Assembly (NCBI RefSeq): GCF_009684755.1
Contig: NZ_BLBC01000004.1
Coordinates: 21,709-85,708, forward strand
DNA from: Capnocytophaga felis
GTDB lineage: Bacteria; Bacteroidota; Bacteroidia; Flavobacteriales; Flavobacteriaceae
Direction of reading: 5' to 3'
Length of the DNA: 64,000 bases
The number at the start of each line of letters is the position of its first letter. Positions within the stretch are counted from its first letter, which is position 1. Positions 8,296-17,321 of the stretch are shown in pieces. The translations under genes and the position numbers were made by a program. The notes beneath the pieces are model-generated. The model had not been told where the DNA came from and made no database searches. It worked only from the letters and a program-made list of their open reading frames with translations.

Positions 8296-9203
8296 ATTGG
8301 CACACTATTTTAGTTGAATATAAGCACTTTTTGCGTCTTCAACGAGGAATGTCAAAGAATTCCGTTGTTTCTTATGGTTTGGATATTGAAAAACTCATAT
8401 CTTATCTCGAAAAATATGAAATCAACGAAAATCCAAGTACTATTTCTACGGATACGTTACGTCAGTTTATCTACGATGCATCAAAAGAACTAAACACACG
8501 TTCGCAAGCACGTCTTATTTCAGCTTTGAAAAGTTTTTTCAAATTTATGACTTCAGAAAAAGGCAGAGAAGACTTCCCGATGAACCTAATTGAAAGTCCA
8601 AAAATCGGGTTAAAACTTCCCGATACACTTTCTTTAGAAGAAATTGATAAATTATTGATTTCAATAGACTTAAGCACAGAGGAAGGACACAGAAACAGAG
8701 CAATTATTGAAACTCTTTACGGTTGTGGATTACGTGTATCGGAACTCATATCGCTGCGATTATCAGATTTATTTTTTGAGGAAGATTTTATTCGAGTAAT
8801 TGGAAAAGGTAACAAACAACGCCTTATTCCTATAGGAAATTTCACACAAAGACAAATTGAAAATTACATTAATCATCAACGAAAAAAACTGAAATTAGCT
8901 AAAGGACACGAAGATTTTGTTTTCCTAAATAGAAGAGGCAAGCAATTAACAAGGGCAATGATTTTCACTATTGTCAGGCAAGTTGCCGAAAACATAGGAT
9001 TGAAGAAAAAGATAAGTCCGCATACATTTCGCCACTCATTTGCAACACATTTGCTTGAAAACGGAGCGAATTTGAGAGCTATTCAAACAATGTTAGGACA
9101 CGAAAGTATCACAACAACAGAGATTTATGTTCACGTAGAAAATTCACACTTAAGAGAGATACTAACAAGCTTTCACCCTCGTCAAAATATGAAAAGCCCA
9201 TAA
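8292..9203 (+). CDS. xerD: Site-specific tyrosine recombinase XerD
   Basis: Resolves chromosome dimers at dif, working with a partner XerC-like recombinase and FtsK. The 303-residue product has the N-terminal SAM-like core-binding domain (about 1-90) and the catalytic domain with the full set R148, K172, H244, R247, H270 and nucleophile Y279 (EIYVHV). Start chosen at ATG 8292, which overlaps the previous stop; a methionine 15 residues upstream adds sequence unlike the family. Its stop codon lies inside the terminator stem that follows. The length and context (no integron or phage genes) indicate the housekeeping XerD, not an integrase. Confidence 0.93.
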   Translation: MNWHTILVEYKHFLRLQRGMSKNSVVSYGLDIEKLISYLEKYEINENPSTISTDTLRQFIYDASKELNTRSQARLISALKSFFKFMTSEKGREDFPMNLIESPKIGLKLPDTLSLEEIDKLLISIDLSTEEGHRNRAIIETLYGCGLRVSELISLRLSDLFFEEDFIRVIGKGNKQRLIPIGNFTQRQIENYINHQRKKLKLAKGHEDFVFLNRRGKQLTRAMIFTIVRQVAENIGLKKKISPHTFRHSFATHLLENGANLRAIQTMLGHESITTTEIYVHVENSHLREILTSFHPRQNMKSP

Positions 9204-9245
9204 GAGAGAAATTTTTTGAAAAAATTCTCTCTTATGGTAATTTTT
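9199..9245 (+). terminator. Terminator after xerD, probably bidirectional
   Basis: Near-perfect 18-bp inverted repeat (9199-9217 with 9219-9236, one bulged A), arms beginning CATAAGAGAGAA, followed by a T-run at 9241-9246. The xerD TAA (9201-9203) is in the stem. The convergent DUF3276 gene ends at 9268. Confidence 0.75.
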
Positions 9246-9267
9246 TAAAAACGAGTGTAAAGAATTT

Positions 9268-9636
9268 CTACTTTATATCTTCAAAATCAAAATTTGTAAA
9301 GGAGCCACCAACTCCCACTTGTTCTTGATAAAAGGTTTTCTTAAAATCTTTCTGGTGACGTTCTGAGATAACCTCTTCTCCCTTCTCTTCAAAAACGTAG
9401 TTAGTCATTTCATTCAAAATTTCCTTAAACAACTCAAAATCTTCTTTATACAAATAAATTTTGTGCTTCTTGTAGTGGAATGACCCATCCTCGTGAGTGA
9501 ATTTCTTACTTTCTGTTATTGTGAGATAGTAATCCCTTGCACGTGTGGCTCTTACATCGAAAAAATAAGTCCTTCTACCGGCTCTCAAAACTTTTGAGAA
9601 AATTTCTTCATTGTCCAAAAATTCTTTCTCTTCCAT
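9268..9636 (-). CDS. DUF3276 / PUR-alpha-like nucleic-acid-binding protein
   Basis: 122-residue protein matching the bacterial PUR-domain (DUF3276) family common in Bacteroidota; eukaryotic PUR-alpha and Borrelia BpuR relatives bind single-stranded DNA/RNA. The conserved segment includes the basic strand RAGRRTYFFDVRATRARDYYLTITESKK and YKKHKIYLYKEDFELF. Start ATG at 9636. Monocistronic, between the xerD terminator and a 337-base gap. The nucleic-acid role is family knowledge; the specific target is unknown. Confidence 0.85.
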   Translation of the reverse strand: MEEKEFLDNEEIFSKVLRAGRRTYFFDVRATRARDYYLTITESKKFTHEDGSFHYKKHKIYLYKEDFELFKEILNEMTNYVFEEKGEEVISERHQKDFKKTFYQEQVGVGGSFTNFDFEDIK

Positions 9637-9973
9637 AAACCTTAGTTTTTATTAGTCTTTATATGTTAACATTGTTGGGACAAAAGTCTAAAAAAAATAT
9701 CGTTCATACAACTCTTTAAAAACTTTTTTGTATTTTTTAAGAATCTTTATATCATCCCACACATAAACATCTCCCCCTTTTTGACCAAGATATTTCTGTT
9801 AAAACGACTAATATTCCCCAACTTTTCTGGATTAATTCTTAAAAATGATCTTTTTCTAACCAATCATTTCTTTTCTTAAAATTTAACTTTTTTACAATCT
9901 AATTTTTTTATTAATTTTCTTTTTTATCAGGAGGATAACAAATAATCAAAAAAAACAATCAACCTAAAATCAA
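9637..9973. other. Intergenic region between DUF3276 gene and recQ
   Basis: 337 bases, very AT-rich. No plausible reading frame, RNA gene or clear TAnnTTTG box found. The DUF3276 promoter should lie near 9660-9720; the best candidate is an imperfect TAGACTTTTG on the minus strand (about 9680-9690). Confidence 0.5.
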
Positions 9974-12163
9974 TTAGTTAGCCACTTCACTAATGAATTT
10001 AATACGATACATACGAAGCTCATCATCTTCATAATCTCCATCAAATTCCTTGGAAGCTACTGAAATTTTATCTGTTTCGGCTTCCATAAAATAGTCGTGA
10101 AGCTCTTCTTGCTGTTCCTCATCAAAAATTTCGTCAATATAGTAACTGATATCCAGCCTTGTACCGCTGTAAACAATCTGTTCCAATTCCTTCAAAAACT
10201 CATCCATTTCCAGACCTTTTGCTTTAGCAATATCCGGTAAAGGTAACTTTCTGTCTATGTTCTGAATGATATACAATTTCAAAGAGGAATTAGAACCTGT
10301 GGTTTTTACTATCAAATCTTCGGCACGGAGAATATCATTTTCTTCTACATATTTGCCAATTAATTCAATAAATTCACTTCCATATTTTTTAGCTTTTCCT
10401 TCTCCAACTCCGTGAACATTAGTAAGTTCGGATATTGTAATTGGATATTTCAGAGCCATATCTTCCAACGAAGGGTCTTGAAAAACAACAAACGGCGGAA
10501 CTCCTTTTTTCTTTGCAACCTTTTTGCGTAAATCTTTCAACATTCCTAAAAGGACTTCATCGGCAACACCACCTCCCGAAGTATTTACATCTTCGGCATC
10601 TTCTTCATAAACGTGGTCTTCAGTCATCATAAAAGATGTAGCATTTTCGAGAAAATTTCGTCCTTTATCTGTTATAAACATCACTCCATAAGTTTCTATA
10701 TCCTTACGAATCAACCCACTAACCATAACTTGACGAAGTAATGCCATCCAATATAAGTCATCTTTATCTTTACCAATACCAAAAAAAGGCTGCTCATCAA
10801 TTTTATGTGATTTTATCAATGCTGTTACCTTTCCTACCAGCGTATTTACGATTTCCTTGGCTTTGAATTTCTGTTTGGTTGATAGTATGACATTCAATAA
10901 CTTAACTACATCATCCTTAGCTTCTTTCTTAACCTTTGGATGCCGTACATTGTCATCCATATCAGCTCCTTCTCCATTTACTTCATCAAACTCTTCTCCA
11001 AAATAATGCAGAATAAACTTACGGCGAGAACTTGAAGTTTCGGCATAGGCAACGATATCTTGCAACAAAGCCTGACCAATTTCTTGTTCGGCAATGGGTT
11101 TACCTACCATAAACTTTTCCAATTTTTCGACGTCTTTATAGGAATAGAATGCCAGACAGTGTCCTTCACCTCCATCACGCCCTGCACGTCCGGTTTCTTG
11201 ATAATAACTTTCAATACTTTTCGGAATGTCGTGGTGAATTACAAAACGCACATCGGGCTTGTCAATTCCCATACCAAAGGCAATGGTAGCAACAACCACA
11301 TCAACTTCTTCCATTAGGAACATATCCTGATGCTTAGCCCGAGTTTTAGCGTCCAATCCTGCGTGATACGGAACTGCCGTTATTCCATTAACTTGCAATG
11401 TTTGAGCAAGTTCTTCTACCTTTTTTCGACTTAAACAATAAATAATCCCTGATTTCTTGCTATTTTGTTTTACAAAGCGGATAATATCTGCATCTACATT
11501 TTTTGTTTTCGGACGTACCTCATAATATAAATTAGGACGGTTAAATGAAGATTTAAAAACATTAGCATCGGACATACCCAAGTTTTTCAGAATATCTTCC
11601 TGAACTTTTGGCGTAGCTGTAGCAGTCAATGCCACTATGGGAATATCCTCTCCCAATCGGTCTATAATAGTTCGTATATTGCGGTATTCCGGACGGAAAT
11701 CGTGCCCCCATTCCGAGATGCAATGTGCCTCATCTACAGCCACAAATGATATAGGAATTGTTTTCAAAAAATTAGCGTACTCATCTTTTATTAAAGATTC
11801 GGGTGCTACATATAATAGTTTTGTTTTTTTATTACTGATATCATCCATCACCTCACGAATCTCGCTTTTGGTAAGTGATGAATTTAAAACATGTGCAACG
11901 CTATCTGTTGATGAAATCCCACGCATTGCATCTACTTGATTTTTCATCAGTGCAATTAACGGAGATATTACAATAGCCGTACCTTCCAACACCAACGCAG
12001 GAAGTTGATAACATAACGATTTTCCTCCTCCTGTTGGCATAATAACAAACGTATCCTTTCCGTCAATAACGCTTTGTATAATTTCCTGCTGATGCCCCTT
12101 AAAGCTGTCAAAACCGAAGTAATGCTTCAAAGCACTTTGTAAATCATTTTTAGCCGTTTCCAT
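9974..12163 (-). CDS. recQ: ATP-dependent DNA helicase RecQ
   Basis: 3'-5' DNA helicase of recombination and repair. The 729-residue product has motif I MPTGGGKS (42-49), DEAH at 144-147 within AVDEAHCISEWGHDFRPEYR, motif VI QETGRAGRDG, the RQC zinc/winged-helix region (about 370-520) and an HRDC-type domain (about 565-640) with the helix-hairpin motif VHGVGEGKAKKYG. About 85 further acidic residues at the C-terminus exceed the E. coli enzyme. Divergent from kdsD, with under 100 bases between them. Start ATG at 12163. Confidence 0.95.
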   Translation of the reverse strand: METAKNDLQSALKHYFGFDSFKGHQQEIIQSVIDGKDTFVIMPTGGGKSLCYQLPALVLEGTAIVISPLIALMKNQVDAMRGISSTDSVAHVLNSSLTKSEIREVMDDISNKKTKLLYVAPESLIKDEYANFLKTIPISFVAVDEAHCISEWGHDFRPEYRNIRTIIDRLGEDIPIVALTATATPKVQEDILKNLGMSDANVFKSSFNRPNLYYEVRPKTKNVDADIIRFVKQNSKKSGIIYCLSRKKVEELAQTLQVNGITAVPYHAGLDAKTRAKHQDMFLMEEVDVVVATIAFGMGIDKPDVRFVIHHDIPKSIESYYQETGRAGRDGGEGHCLAFYSYKDVEKLEKFMVGKPIAEQEIGQALLQDIVAYAETSSSRRKFILHYFGEEFDEVNGEGADMDDNVRHPKVKKEAKDDVVKLLNVILSTKQKFKAKEIVNTLVGKVTALIKSHKIDEQPFFGIGKDKDDLYWMALLRQVMVSGLIRKDIETYGVMFITDKGRNFLENATSFMMTEDHVYEEDAEDVNTSGGGVADEVLLGMLKDLRKKVAKKKGVPPFVVFQDPSLEDMALKYPITISELTNVHGVGEGKAKKYGSEFIELIGKYVEENDILRAEDLIVKTTGSNSSLKLYIIQNIDRKLPLPDIAKAKGLEMDEFLKELEQIVYSGTRLDISYYIDEIFDEEQQEELHDYFMEAETDKISVASKEFDGDYEDDELRMYRIKFISEVAN

Positions 12164-12186
12164 CTAAATTATATCTATATTTTATC

Positions 12187-12194
12187 TAACTTTG
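12187..12194 (+). promoter_or_regulatory. Promoter -7 box of kdsD
   Basis: TAACTTTG, a perfect TAnnTTTG, 57 nt before ATG 12251. No clear -33 TTG. Confidence 0.6.
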
Positions 12195-12250
12195 CGAACA
12201 TAAAAGTACAACATTTTTTTTAATTGACAATAAAAAAAGTAAAAAAATTA

Positions 12251-13213
12251 ATGAAAACTAAAAAAATCATAGAAATCGCAAGAAAAACAATTGAAGAAGA
12301 AGCTAAAGCAATATCAAATTTAGCTGATTTTATAGATGATAATTTTATAAAATCTGTTAATTGCATACTAAATTCAAAAGGAAGAGTAGTTATTACCGGA
12401 ATTGGGAAAAGTGCCATTATTGCCAGTAAAATTGTAGCGACAATGAACTCAACAGGCACTCCCGCCATTTTTATGCACGCTGCTGATGCCATTCACGGAG
12501 ACTTGGGTATCATTCAAGAGGACGATATCGTAATCTGTATTTCAAAAAGCGGAAACACTCCTGAAATAAAAGTACTCGTTCCTTTATTAAAAAGAGGCAA
12601 TAATAAGCTGATTGCCATTACATCAAACAAAAATTCAGTGTTAGGACAACAAGCGGATTGCGTACTGTATGCTCACGTTGAAAAAGAAGCCTGCCCGAAT
12701 AATTTAGCACCGACCACAAGCACCACCGCTCAGTTAGTTTTAGGAGATGCTTTGGCGATATGCCTACTGGAAATGAAGCAATTTGGCAGTAGTGATTTTG
12801 CAAAATATCACCCCGGAGGAGCTTTGGGCAAGCGTTTATATTTAAAAGTATCGGATATTGTGGCAAATAACCAAAAACCACAAGTTTCGCCTGAAACAGA
12901 CATCAAAAAAGTAATTGTGGAAATTTCGGAAAAAATGCTTGGAGCTACCGCCGTAATTGACGGACAAAATATTATTGGCGTTGTAACGGACGGAGATATC
13001 CGAAGAATGTTGAGCAAAACCGATACAATAACAGGACTCACAGCAAAAGACGTTATGACTGCAAATCCCAAAACCATTGATTCAAACACCTTTGCCATTG
13101 ACGCTCTTGACGTTATGGAAACAAACAAAATCACTCAATTATTGGTAACCGAAAATAACACATATATAGGTGTGGTTCATCTACATAATTTGGTACAAGA
13201 AGGTTTGATTTAA
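12251..13213 (+). CDS. kdsD: Arabinose-5-phosphate isomerase (KDO synthesis)
   Basis: Interconverts ribulose-5-phosphate and arabinose-5-phosphate, the first step toward KDO in lipopolysaccharide. The 320-residue product has an N-terminal SIS sugar-isomerase domain (GIGKSAIIASKI, SKSGNTPEI, and HPGGALGKRL at its end) and two C-terminal CBS domains (about 200-318, with VTDGDIRRML). Start chosen at ATG 12251; a TTG at 12224 would add nine Lys-rich residues not expected for the family. Divergent from recQ, an arrangement usual in Flavobacteriia. Confidence 0.93.
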   Translation: MKTKKIIEIARKTIEEEAKAISNLADFIDDNFIKSVNCILNSKGRVVITGIGKSAIIASKIVATMNSTGTPAIFMHAADAIHGDLGIIQEDDIVICISKSGNTPEIKVLVPLLKRGNNKLIAITSNKNSVLGQQADCVLYAHVEKEACPNNLAPTTSTTAQLVLGDALAICLLEMKQFGSSDFAKYHPGGALGKRLYLKVSDIVANNQKPQVSPETDIKKVIVEISEKMLGATAVIDGQNIIGVVTDGDIRRMLSKTDTITGLTAKDVMTANPKTIDSNTFAIDALDVMETNKITQLLVTENNTYIGVVHLHNLVQEGLI

Positions 13214-13223
13214 TTTCCCCAGA

Positions 13224-13266
13224 AAATCCCATATAATTCATCAATTTATTGTATGGGATTTTTTTA
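13224..13266 (+). terminator. Bidirectional terminator, kdsD / WYL regulator
   Basis: 10-bp stem AAATCCCATA/TATGGGATTT with about 18-nt loop and T-run on the plus side; A-run gives the reverse signal. Confidence 0.75.
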
Positions 13267-13271
13267 CAAAA

Positions 13272-14282
13272 TTATTGATTTTGAGAAGAATAATTTTCAA
13301 CTGCTTTTTTCAAAATAGAAAGTATTTTTCGGCGAAATCTACGAGGACTAATTACTTCTATTGAATTTCCAAATCCTAAAAACAAACGTTCTAATTCAAA
13401 ATTATGACGGACGTTAATTTTAAAAATCGTTCCGTTCTCCTTTTCCTCTACAATAACTTGTGAATGATGAAAAGGTTTGGTTTTCACGTAATTTGCATTA
13501 ATTCTATCTACAAAAAATATAATTTCCTCTATAGGATTTCCTTCCGAAACGGTTACTCCCACAACATCTTTGAAATATTCATCAGCATTTATATTTCTGT
13601 TAATATATGGAATATCAATCACTTTCAAATCTTCTATTCGGTCTAAAGCCAATGTAAGCAACGTTGTTTTATGATAGCACACTACAAACCAACGATTGTT
13701 AAATTCTTTCAGAAATTGTGGATGTACCTCTAAAACATTAACTTCCCGAGCTTTAAAAGACTTATAATGAATTTCTAACGCTTTTTTCTGTTGTATGGCT
13801 TTATAAATAGGGTCGATATATTCCAATCCTCGTAAAAATTCGTTTTTATCCAAATGAATTATTGTGGAATTTTGGCTATCTTTCCCAAAAACAGAATCTT
13901 CCAAACGATGAATAATTCCGTTCATATCTTTGAAAAAAGAAAAATCTTTGAATTCTTTTAACAATTGTATGGCATCTCCCATCAATTTTACATCATTCTG
14001 TGATATTGGTGTATTTTTAATACTATAATTCGGGTCAGAATATCTATAATATTTATTTTCAAACACTTCAATCGGGGCGTTATATCCCATTTTATCGCTT
14101 CTCATATTTTGAATATCCAACTGAACGGTGCGTTTGCTCACCATATCATCTTTGCCTTCATACTCGTAAAGAGCCTCTGAACAAGCATCAATCAAATCCT
14201 CCAAAGTCCAGCGTCTTCCGGTATTTCGCAAACACTCATCAATGGTTTTGTATCGGATAAGTGCATTTTTATTGGTAGCCAT
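13272..14282 (-). CDS. WYL-domain transcriptional regulator
   Basis: 336-residue cytoplasmic regulator. The N-terminal 110 residues form a winged-helix-like DNA-binding part (RYKTIDECLRNTGRRWTLEDLIDAC, then SKRTVQLDIQNMR). The C-terminal half has the WYL ligand-sensing domain (ALEIHYKS, HPQFLKEFNNRWFVVCYH, ALDRIEDLKV) and a WCX-type tail. WYL proteins often control DNA-damage, phage-defence or stress genes; here no linked target is seen, as neighbours are kdsD and etfB. Possibly autoregulated. Start ATG at 14282. Confidence 0.88.
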   Translation of the reverse strand: MATNKNALIRYKTIDECLRNTGRRWTLEDLIDACSEALYEYEGKDDMVSKRTVQLDIQNMRSDKMGYNAPIEVFENKYYRYSDPNYSIKNTPISQNDVKLMGDAIQLLKEFKDFSFFKDMNGIIHRLEDSVFGKDSQNSTIIHLDKNEFLRGLEYIDPIYKAIQQKKALEIHYKSFKAREVNVLEVHPQFLKEFNNRWFVVCYHKTTLLTLALDRIEDLKVIDIPYINRNINADEYFKDVVGVTVSEGNPIEEIIFFVDRINANYVKTKPFHHSQVIVEEKENGTIFKINVRHNFELERLFLGFGNSIEVISPRRFRRKILSILKKAVENYSSQNQ

Positions 14283-14484
14283 AATTCATTGATTTTAAGA
14301 TACAAAAAATATTTTTCATCATTTCTGAAACTTAAAAAAATTTATAAAAATATTTTGACCGATTCAGAAAAATCACTTTACTTCTCTTTCACAAAGAACG
14401 TAAAAAGCATATAAATACACAAATTGATTCCAAAAATTTTTCAGTGATAAATACAATCTAAAAACCTTTTATTACCAAAAATAT

Positions 14485-14515
14485 TTGTATAATATCTATT
14501 TTTTTTTGACCTTTG
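14485..14515 (+). promoter_or_regulatory. Promoter of etfBA
   Basis: TTG (14485-14487), 20 nt, GACCTTTG (14508-14515), one mismatch to TAnnTTTG; 30 nt before the etfB ATG. Confidence 0.65.
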
Positions 14516-14545
14516 TCGTATTTCAATTTAATTTACTTAGGTATT

Positions 14546-15292
14546 ATGAAGATATTAGTATGCATAAGTAGTGTTCCTGATACTACCTCAAAAATAAATT
14601 TCACAGATGAAAATCGTAAATTCGATTCTAATGGCGTTCAATTCATTATCAACCCTAACGACGAATACGGACTTACCAAAGCAATTATTCTGAAAGAAAA
14701 ACTTAAAGCTTCCATCACGCTGGTTAATGTGGGAACTGCCGAAACGGAACCCACCTTGCGAAAGGCTTTTGCCCTTGGTGCTGATGATATTATACGCGTC
14801 AATGCTGTTGCTTCTGACGGATTTTTTGTGGCTTCACAAATTGCTAAAATTGCCAAAGAAGGTAATTACAACCTGATTATCACCGGAAAAGAATCCATCG
14901 ACTACAACGGAGGAATGGTAGGCGGAATGATTGCAGCCCTTTTAGATTATCCTTTTGTAAACAAATGTACGGATTTGGAAATTGATGGAAATTCCGTATC
15001 TGCCGAACGTGAAATTGATGGTGGAAAAGAAAAAATTGCTGTAAAACTTCCTGTTGTTATCGCCGGGCAAAAAGGTTTAGTACACGACAAAGATTTACGC
15101 ATTCCAAATATGAGAAATCTTATGGCTGCCCGAACTAAACAAATTACTGTTGTAGAAGCTGAAAATTCAGAAAACAAAACAAAAACCATTGGTTTTGAAA
15201 AACTTCCGGCCAAGCAACCCGTAAAAATGATTTCTCCTGATAACTTAGATGAGTTAATCAACCTCCTGCATAATGAAGCAAAGGTAATATAA
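14546..15292 (+). CDS. etfB: Electron transfer flavoprotein beta subunit
   Basis: Small subunit of the soluble ETF heterodimer that collects electrons from acyl-CoA dehydrogenases. The 248-residue product has the ETF adenine-nucleotide-alpha-hydrolase-like fold: MKILVCISSVPDTT at the start, NPNDEYGLTKAI, the AMP-binding GKESIDYNGGMVGGMIAALL and the conserved tail region LRIPNMRNLMAARTK. Start chosen at ATG 14546, as an in-frame earlier start would lie at the promoter. Followed 59 bases later by etfA; one operon. Confidence 0.94.
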   Translation: MKILVCISSVPDTTSKINFTDENRKFDSNGVQFIINPNDEYGLTKAIILKEKLKASITLVNVGTAETEPTLRKAFALGADDIIRVNAVASDGFFVASQIAKIAKEGNYNLIITGKESIDYNGGMVGGMIAALLDYPFVNKCTDLEIDGNSVSAEREIDGGKEKIAVKLPVVIAGQKGLVHDKDLRIPNMRNLMAARTKQITVVEAENSENKTKTIGFEKLPAKQPVKMISPDNLDELINLLHNEAKVI

Positions 15293-15351
15293 CAATCAAA
15301 AAATTGATTTACTGAACATTAAAATCAAAAATCTCTCAAAAAAATAAGAAA

Positions 15352-16311
15352 ATGTCAATATTAATATATGTCGATTCCGAAAATGGAAAATTGAAAAAAT
15401 CTGCTTTTGAGGTGGCTTCTTACGCGAAAGCCATTGCAGACAAGCAGAGTACATCCGTCACAGCTGTTGCAATAAATGTTGATGATGTCGAAACTTTAGG
15501 AAATTATGGAGTTAATAAAGTGATACGCATCAAAGATGAAAAGTTAAATCACTTCTCCCCGAAAGCATATTCTTCTGTTTTAAAGCAAGTTGCAGAAAAA
15601 GAAAATAGCCAAACTATTATACTTAGTTCTTCCTCCAACTCAAAATCAATAGCTCCGTTTTTGGCTATTGCACTAAAAGCTGGTTATATTTCAAATGTAA
15701 TCTCACTTCCTGAAAATAACGACAATTTTGCCGTAAAAAGTAATGTTTTCTCAAACAAAGCCATCAGTATAACAAAAATCACTACAACTAAAAAAGTGAT
15801 TAGCTTGACCGGAAATGCTTATGGATTAAAAGAGAACCCTGTGAACACTTCCGTAGAAGATTTTTCTCCTTCGTTGGCTGAAAATGACTTCAATATTACG
15901 GTAAACAGCACCGAAAAAAATAGTGGGAAAGTTTCTTTAGATGATGCTTCTATTGTTGTTTCAGGCGGAAGAGGATTGAAAGGACCTGAAAATTGGGGAA
16001 TGATTGAGGAACTGGCTGAAGTTCTGGGAGCTGCAACTGCTTGCTCAAAACCTGTTGCCGATATGGATTGGCGTCCTCACGAAGAACACGTAGGACAAAC
16101 AGGAAAACCAATTGCCACCAATTTATATATCGCTATCGGAATTTCAGGAGCCATACAACACTTAGCCGGCGTGAATGCTTCAAAAGTGAAAGTTGTCATC
16201 AACACTGATGAGAACGCTCCTTTTTTCAAAGCTGCCGATTACGGTGTTGTTGGTGATGCTTTTGAAGTAGTTCCAAAGTTGATTGAAAAATTAAAAGCTT
16301 TTAAAGAATAA
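15352..16311 (+). CDS. etfA: Electron transfer flavoprotein alpha subunit
   Basis: Large ETF subunit, binding FAD. The 319-residue product carries the C-terminal FAD domain with SGGRGLKGPENWGMIEELA, ATACSKPVADMDWRPHEEHVGQTGK and the ISGAIQHLAGV / INTDENAPFFKAADYGVVGD motifs (about 200-305), all canonical. Works with EtfB in fatty-acid or amino-acid oxidation, though no dehydrogenase gene is next to it. Ends in a strong bidirectional terminator. Confidence 0.95.
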   Translation: MSILIYVDSENGKLKKSAFEVASYAKAIADKQSTSVTAVAINVDDVETLGNYGVNKVIRIKDEKLNHFSPKAYSSVLKQVAEKENSQTIILSSSSNSKSIAPFLAIALKAGYISNVISLPENNDNFAVKSNVFSNKAISITKITTTKKVISLTGNAYGLKENPVNTSVEDFSPSLAENDFNITVNSTEKNSGKVSLDDASIVVSGGRGLKGPENWGMIEELAEVLGAATACSKPVADMDWRPHEEHVGQTGKPIATNLYIAIGISGAIQHLAGVNASKVKVVINTDENAPFFKAADYGVVGDAFEVVPKLIEKLKAFKE

Positions 16312-16330
16312 TTAAAAACATATCAGAAAC

Positions 16331-16362
16331 AAAAAAACTCGCAAAAAATTGCGAGTTTTTTT
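16331..16362 (+). terminator. Bidirectional terminator, etfA / hemC
   Basis: Perfect stem ACTCGCAA/TTGCGAGT extended by A/T pairs, 4-nt loop, T-run on both strands. Confidence 0.9.
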
Positions 16363-16389
16363 ATTAAGTTTTTCATTTCAAACTATATT

Positions 16390-17310
16390 TTATAACTGTG
16401 AGCCTTTATTAAAAAGCTGTTGCATTATTTCTTTTCCTCCTGAATTAAGAACTTTTTCAGCACATTTTTTCCCGAAATTTTCAAATTCCTTCTCACTTAT
16501 TCTTTCACAAATATAGACCTTTTTTCGTCCATCTAAAGAAAATAACGCTCCTTCAAAAAGAATTTCCCCTTCCTCGATTTGAGCAAATGCACCAATTGGG
16601 GCGGTACATCCTCCTTCAAGTGTTCTTAAAAATTCACGTTCTATATGTGTACAAATATCTGTATGTAAGTCATTTAATCTTGAAACTGCTTCACAAGAAA
16701 ATGCATCTTCCTCATTTACAACCACAACCATTGCCCCTTGTGCCGGTGCCGGAATCATCCAATCCAAAGCAATGTGATTTTCAGGTTTTTTGTTAATTCT
16801 TTCCAAACCCGCAGCAGCAAAAATGGCTCCATTCCAATTATTTTCTTGCAATTTCTGTAATCGTGTATTTACATTTCCCCTCAAATTTTCCACCTTATGA
16901 TTTGGATATTTATGCAACCATTGTGCTTTTCTTCGCAAACTTCCGGTGGCAATCGTAGCTTCTGTTTGCAGAAAATCCAAACTATTTTTATACACCAAAA
17001 TATCACGTACATTAGCTCGTTTCAAAACGGCTTTTTGCACAATTCCCTTTGGTAATGAAGTTGGTACATCTTTCATACTGTGTACTGCAATATCCACTTT
17101 TCCTGTTATCATAGCCACGTCCAGAGTTTTGGTAAAAATCCCAGTAATTCCCATTTCGTACAAGGGTTTATCCAATACCAAATCACCATCGGATTTTACC
17201 GAAATTATTTCTGTTTGGTAGCCTAATTCTTCCAATTTACTTTTAACAGTATGAGCCTGCCAAAGGGCAAGCTCACTATCACGAGTTCCAATACGGATTA
17301 TTTTTGTCAT
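16390..17310 (-). CDS. hemC: Hydroxymethylbilane synthase (porphobilinogen deaminase)
   Basis: Polymerises four porphobilinogens into hydroxymethylbilane in haem synthesis, cytoplasm. The 306-residue product begins with RIGTRDSELALWQA, has the catalytic Asp81 in AVHSMKDVPTSLP, the arginine-rich GSLRRKAQ and the cofactor-attachment Cys235 in LEGGCTAPIG. Full family length. It starts 11 bases after hemA ends, so the two form an operon. No hemD lies next to it in this window. Confidence 0.97.
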   Translation of the reverse strand: MTKIIRIGTRDSELALWQAHTVKSKLEELGYQTEIISVKSDGDLVLDKPLYEMGITGIFTKTLDVAMITGKVDIAVHSMKDVPTSLPKGIVQKAVLKRANVRDILVYKNSLDFLQTEATIATGSLRRKAQWLHKYPNHKVENLRGNVNTRLQKLQENNWNGAIFAAAGLERINKKPENHIALDWMIPAPAQGAMVVVVNEEDAFSCEAVSRLNDLHTDICTHIEREFLRTLEGGCTAPIGAFAQIEEGEILFEGALFSLDGRKKVYICERISEKEFENFGKKCAEKVLNSGGKEIMQQLFNKGSQL

Positions 17311-17321
17311 CTTATTGTTTT

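Noticed and set aside
8292..9203. Phage or integron integrase
   Set aside because: Full-length XerD-type sequence in a housekeeping operon; no attachment site, phage or cassette genes nearby.
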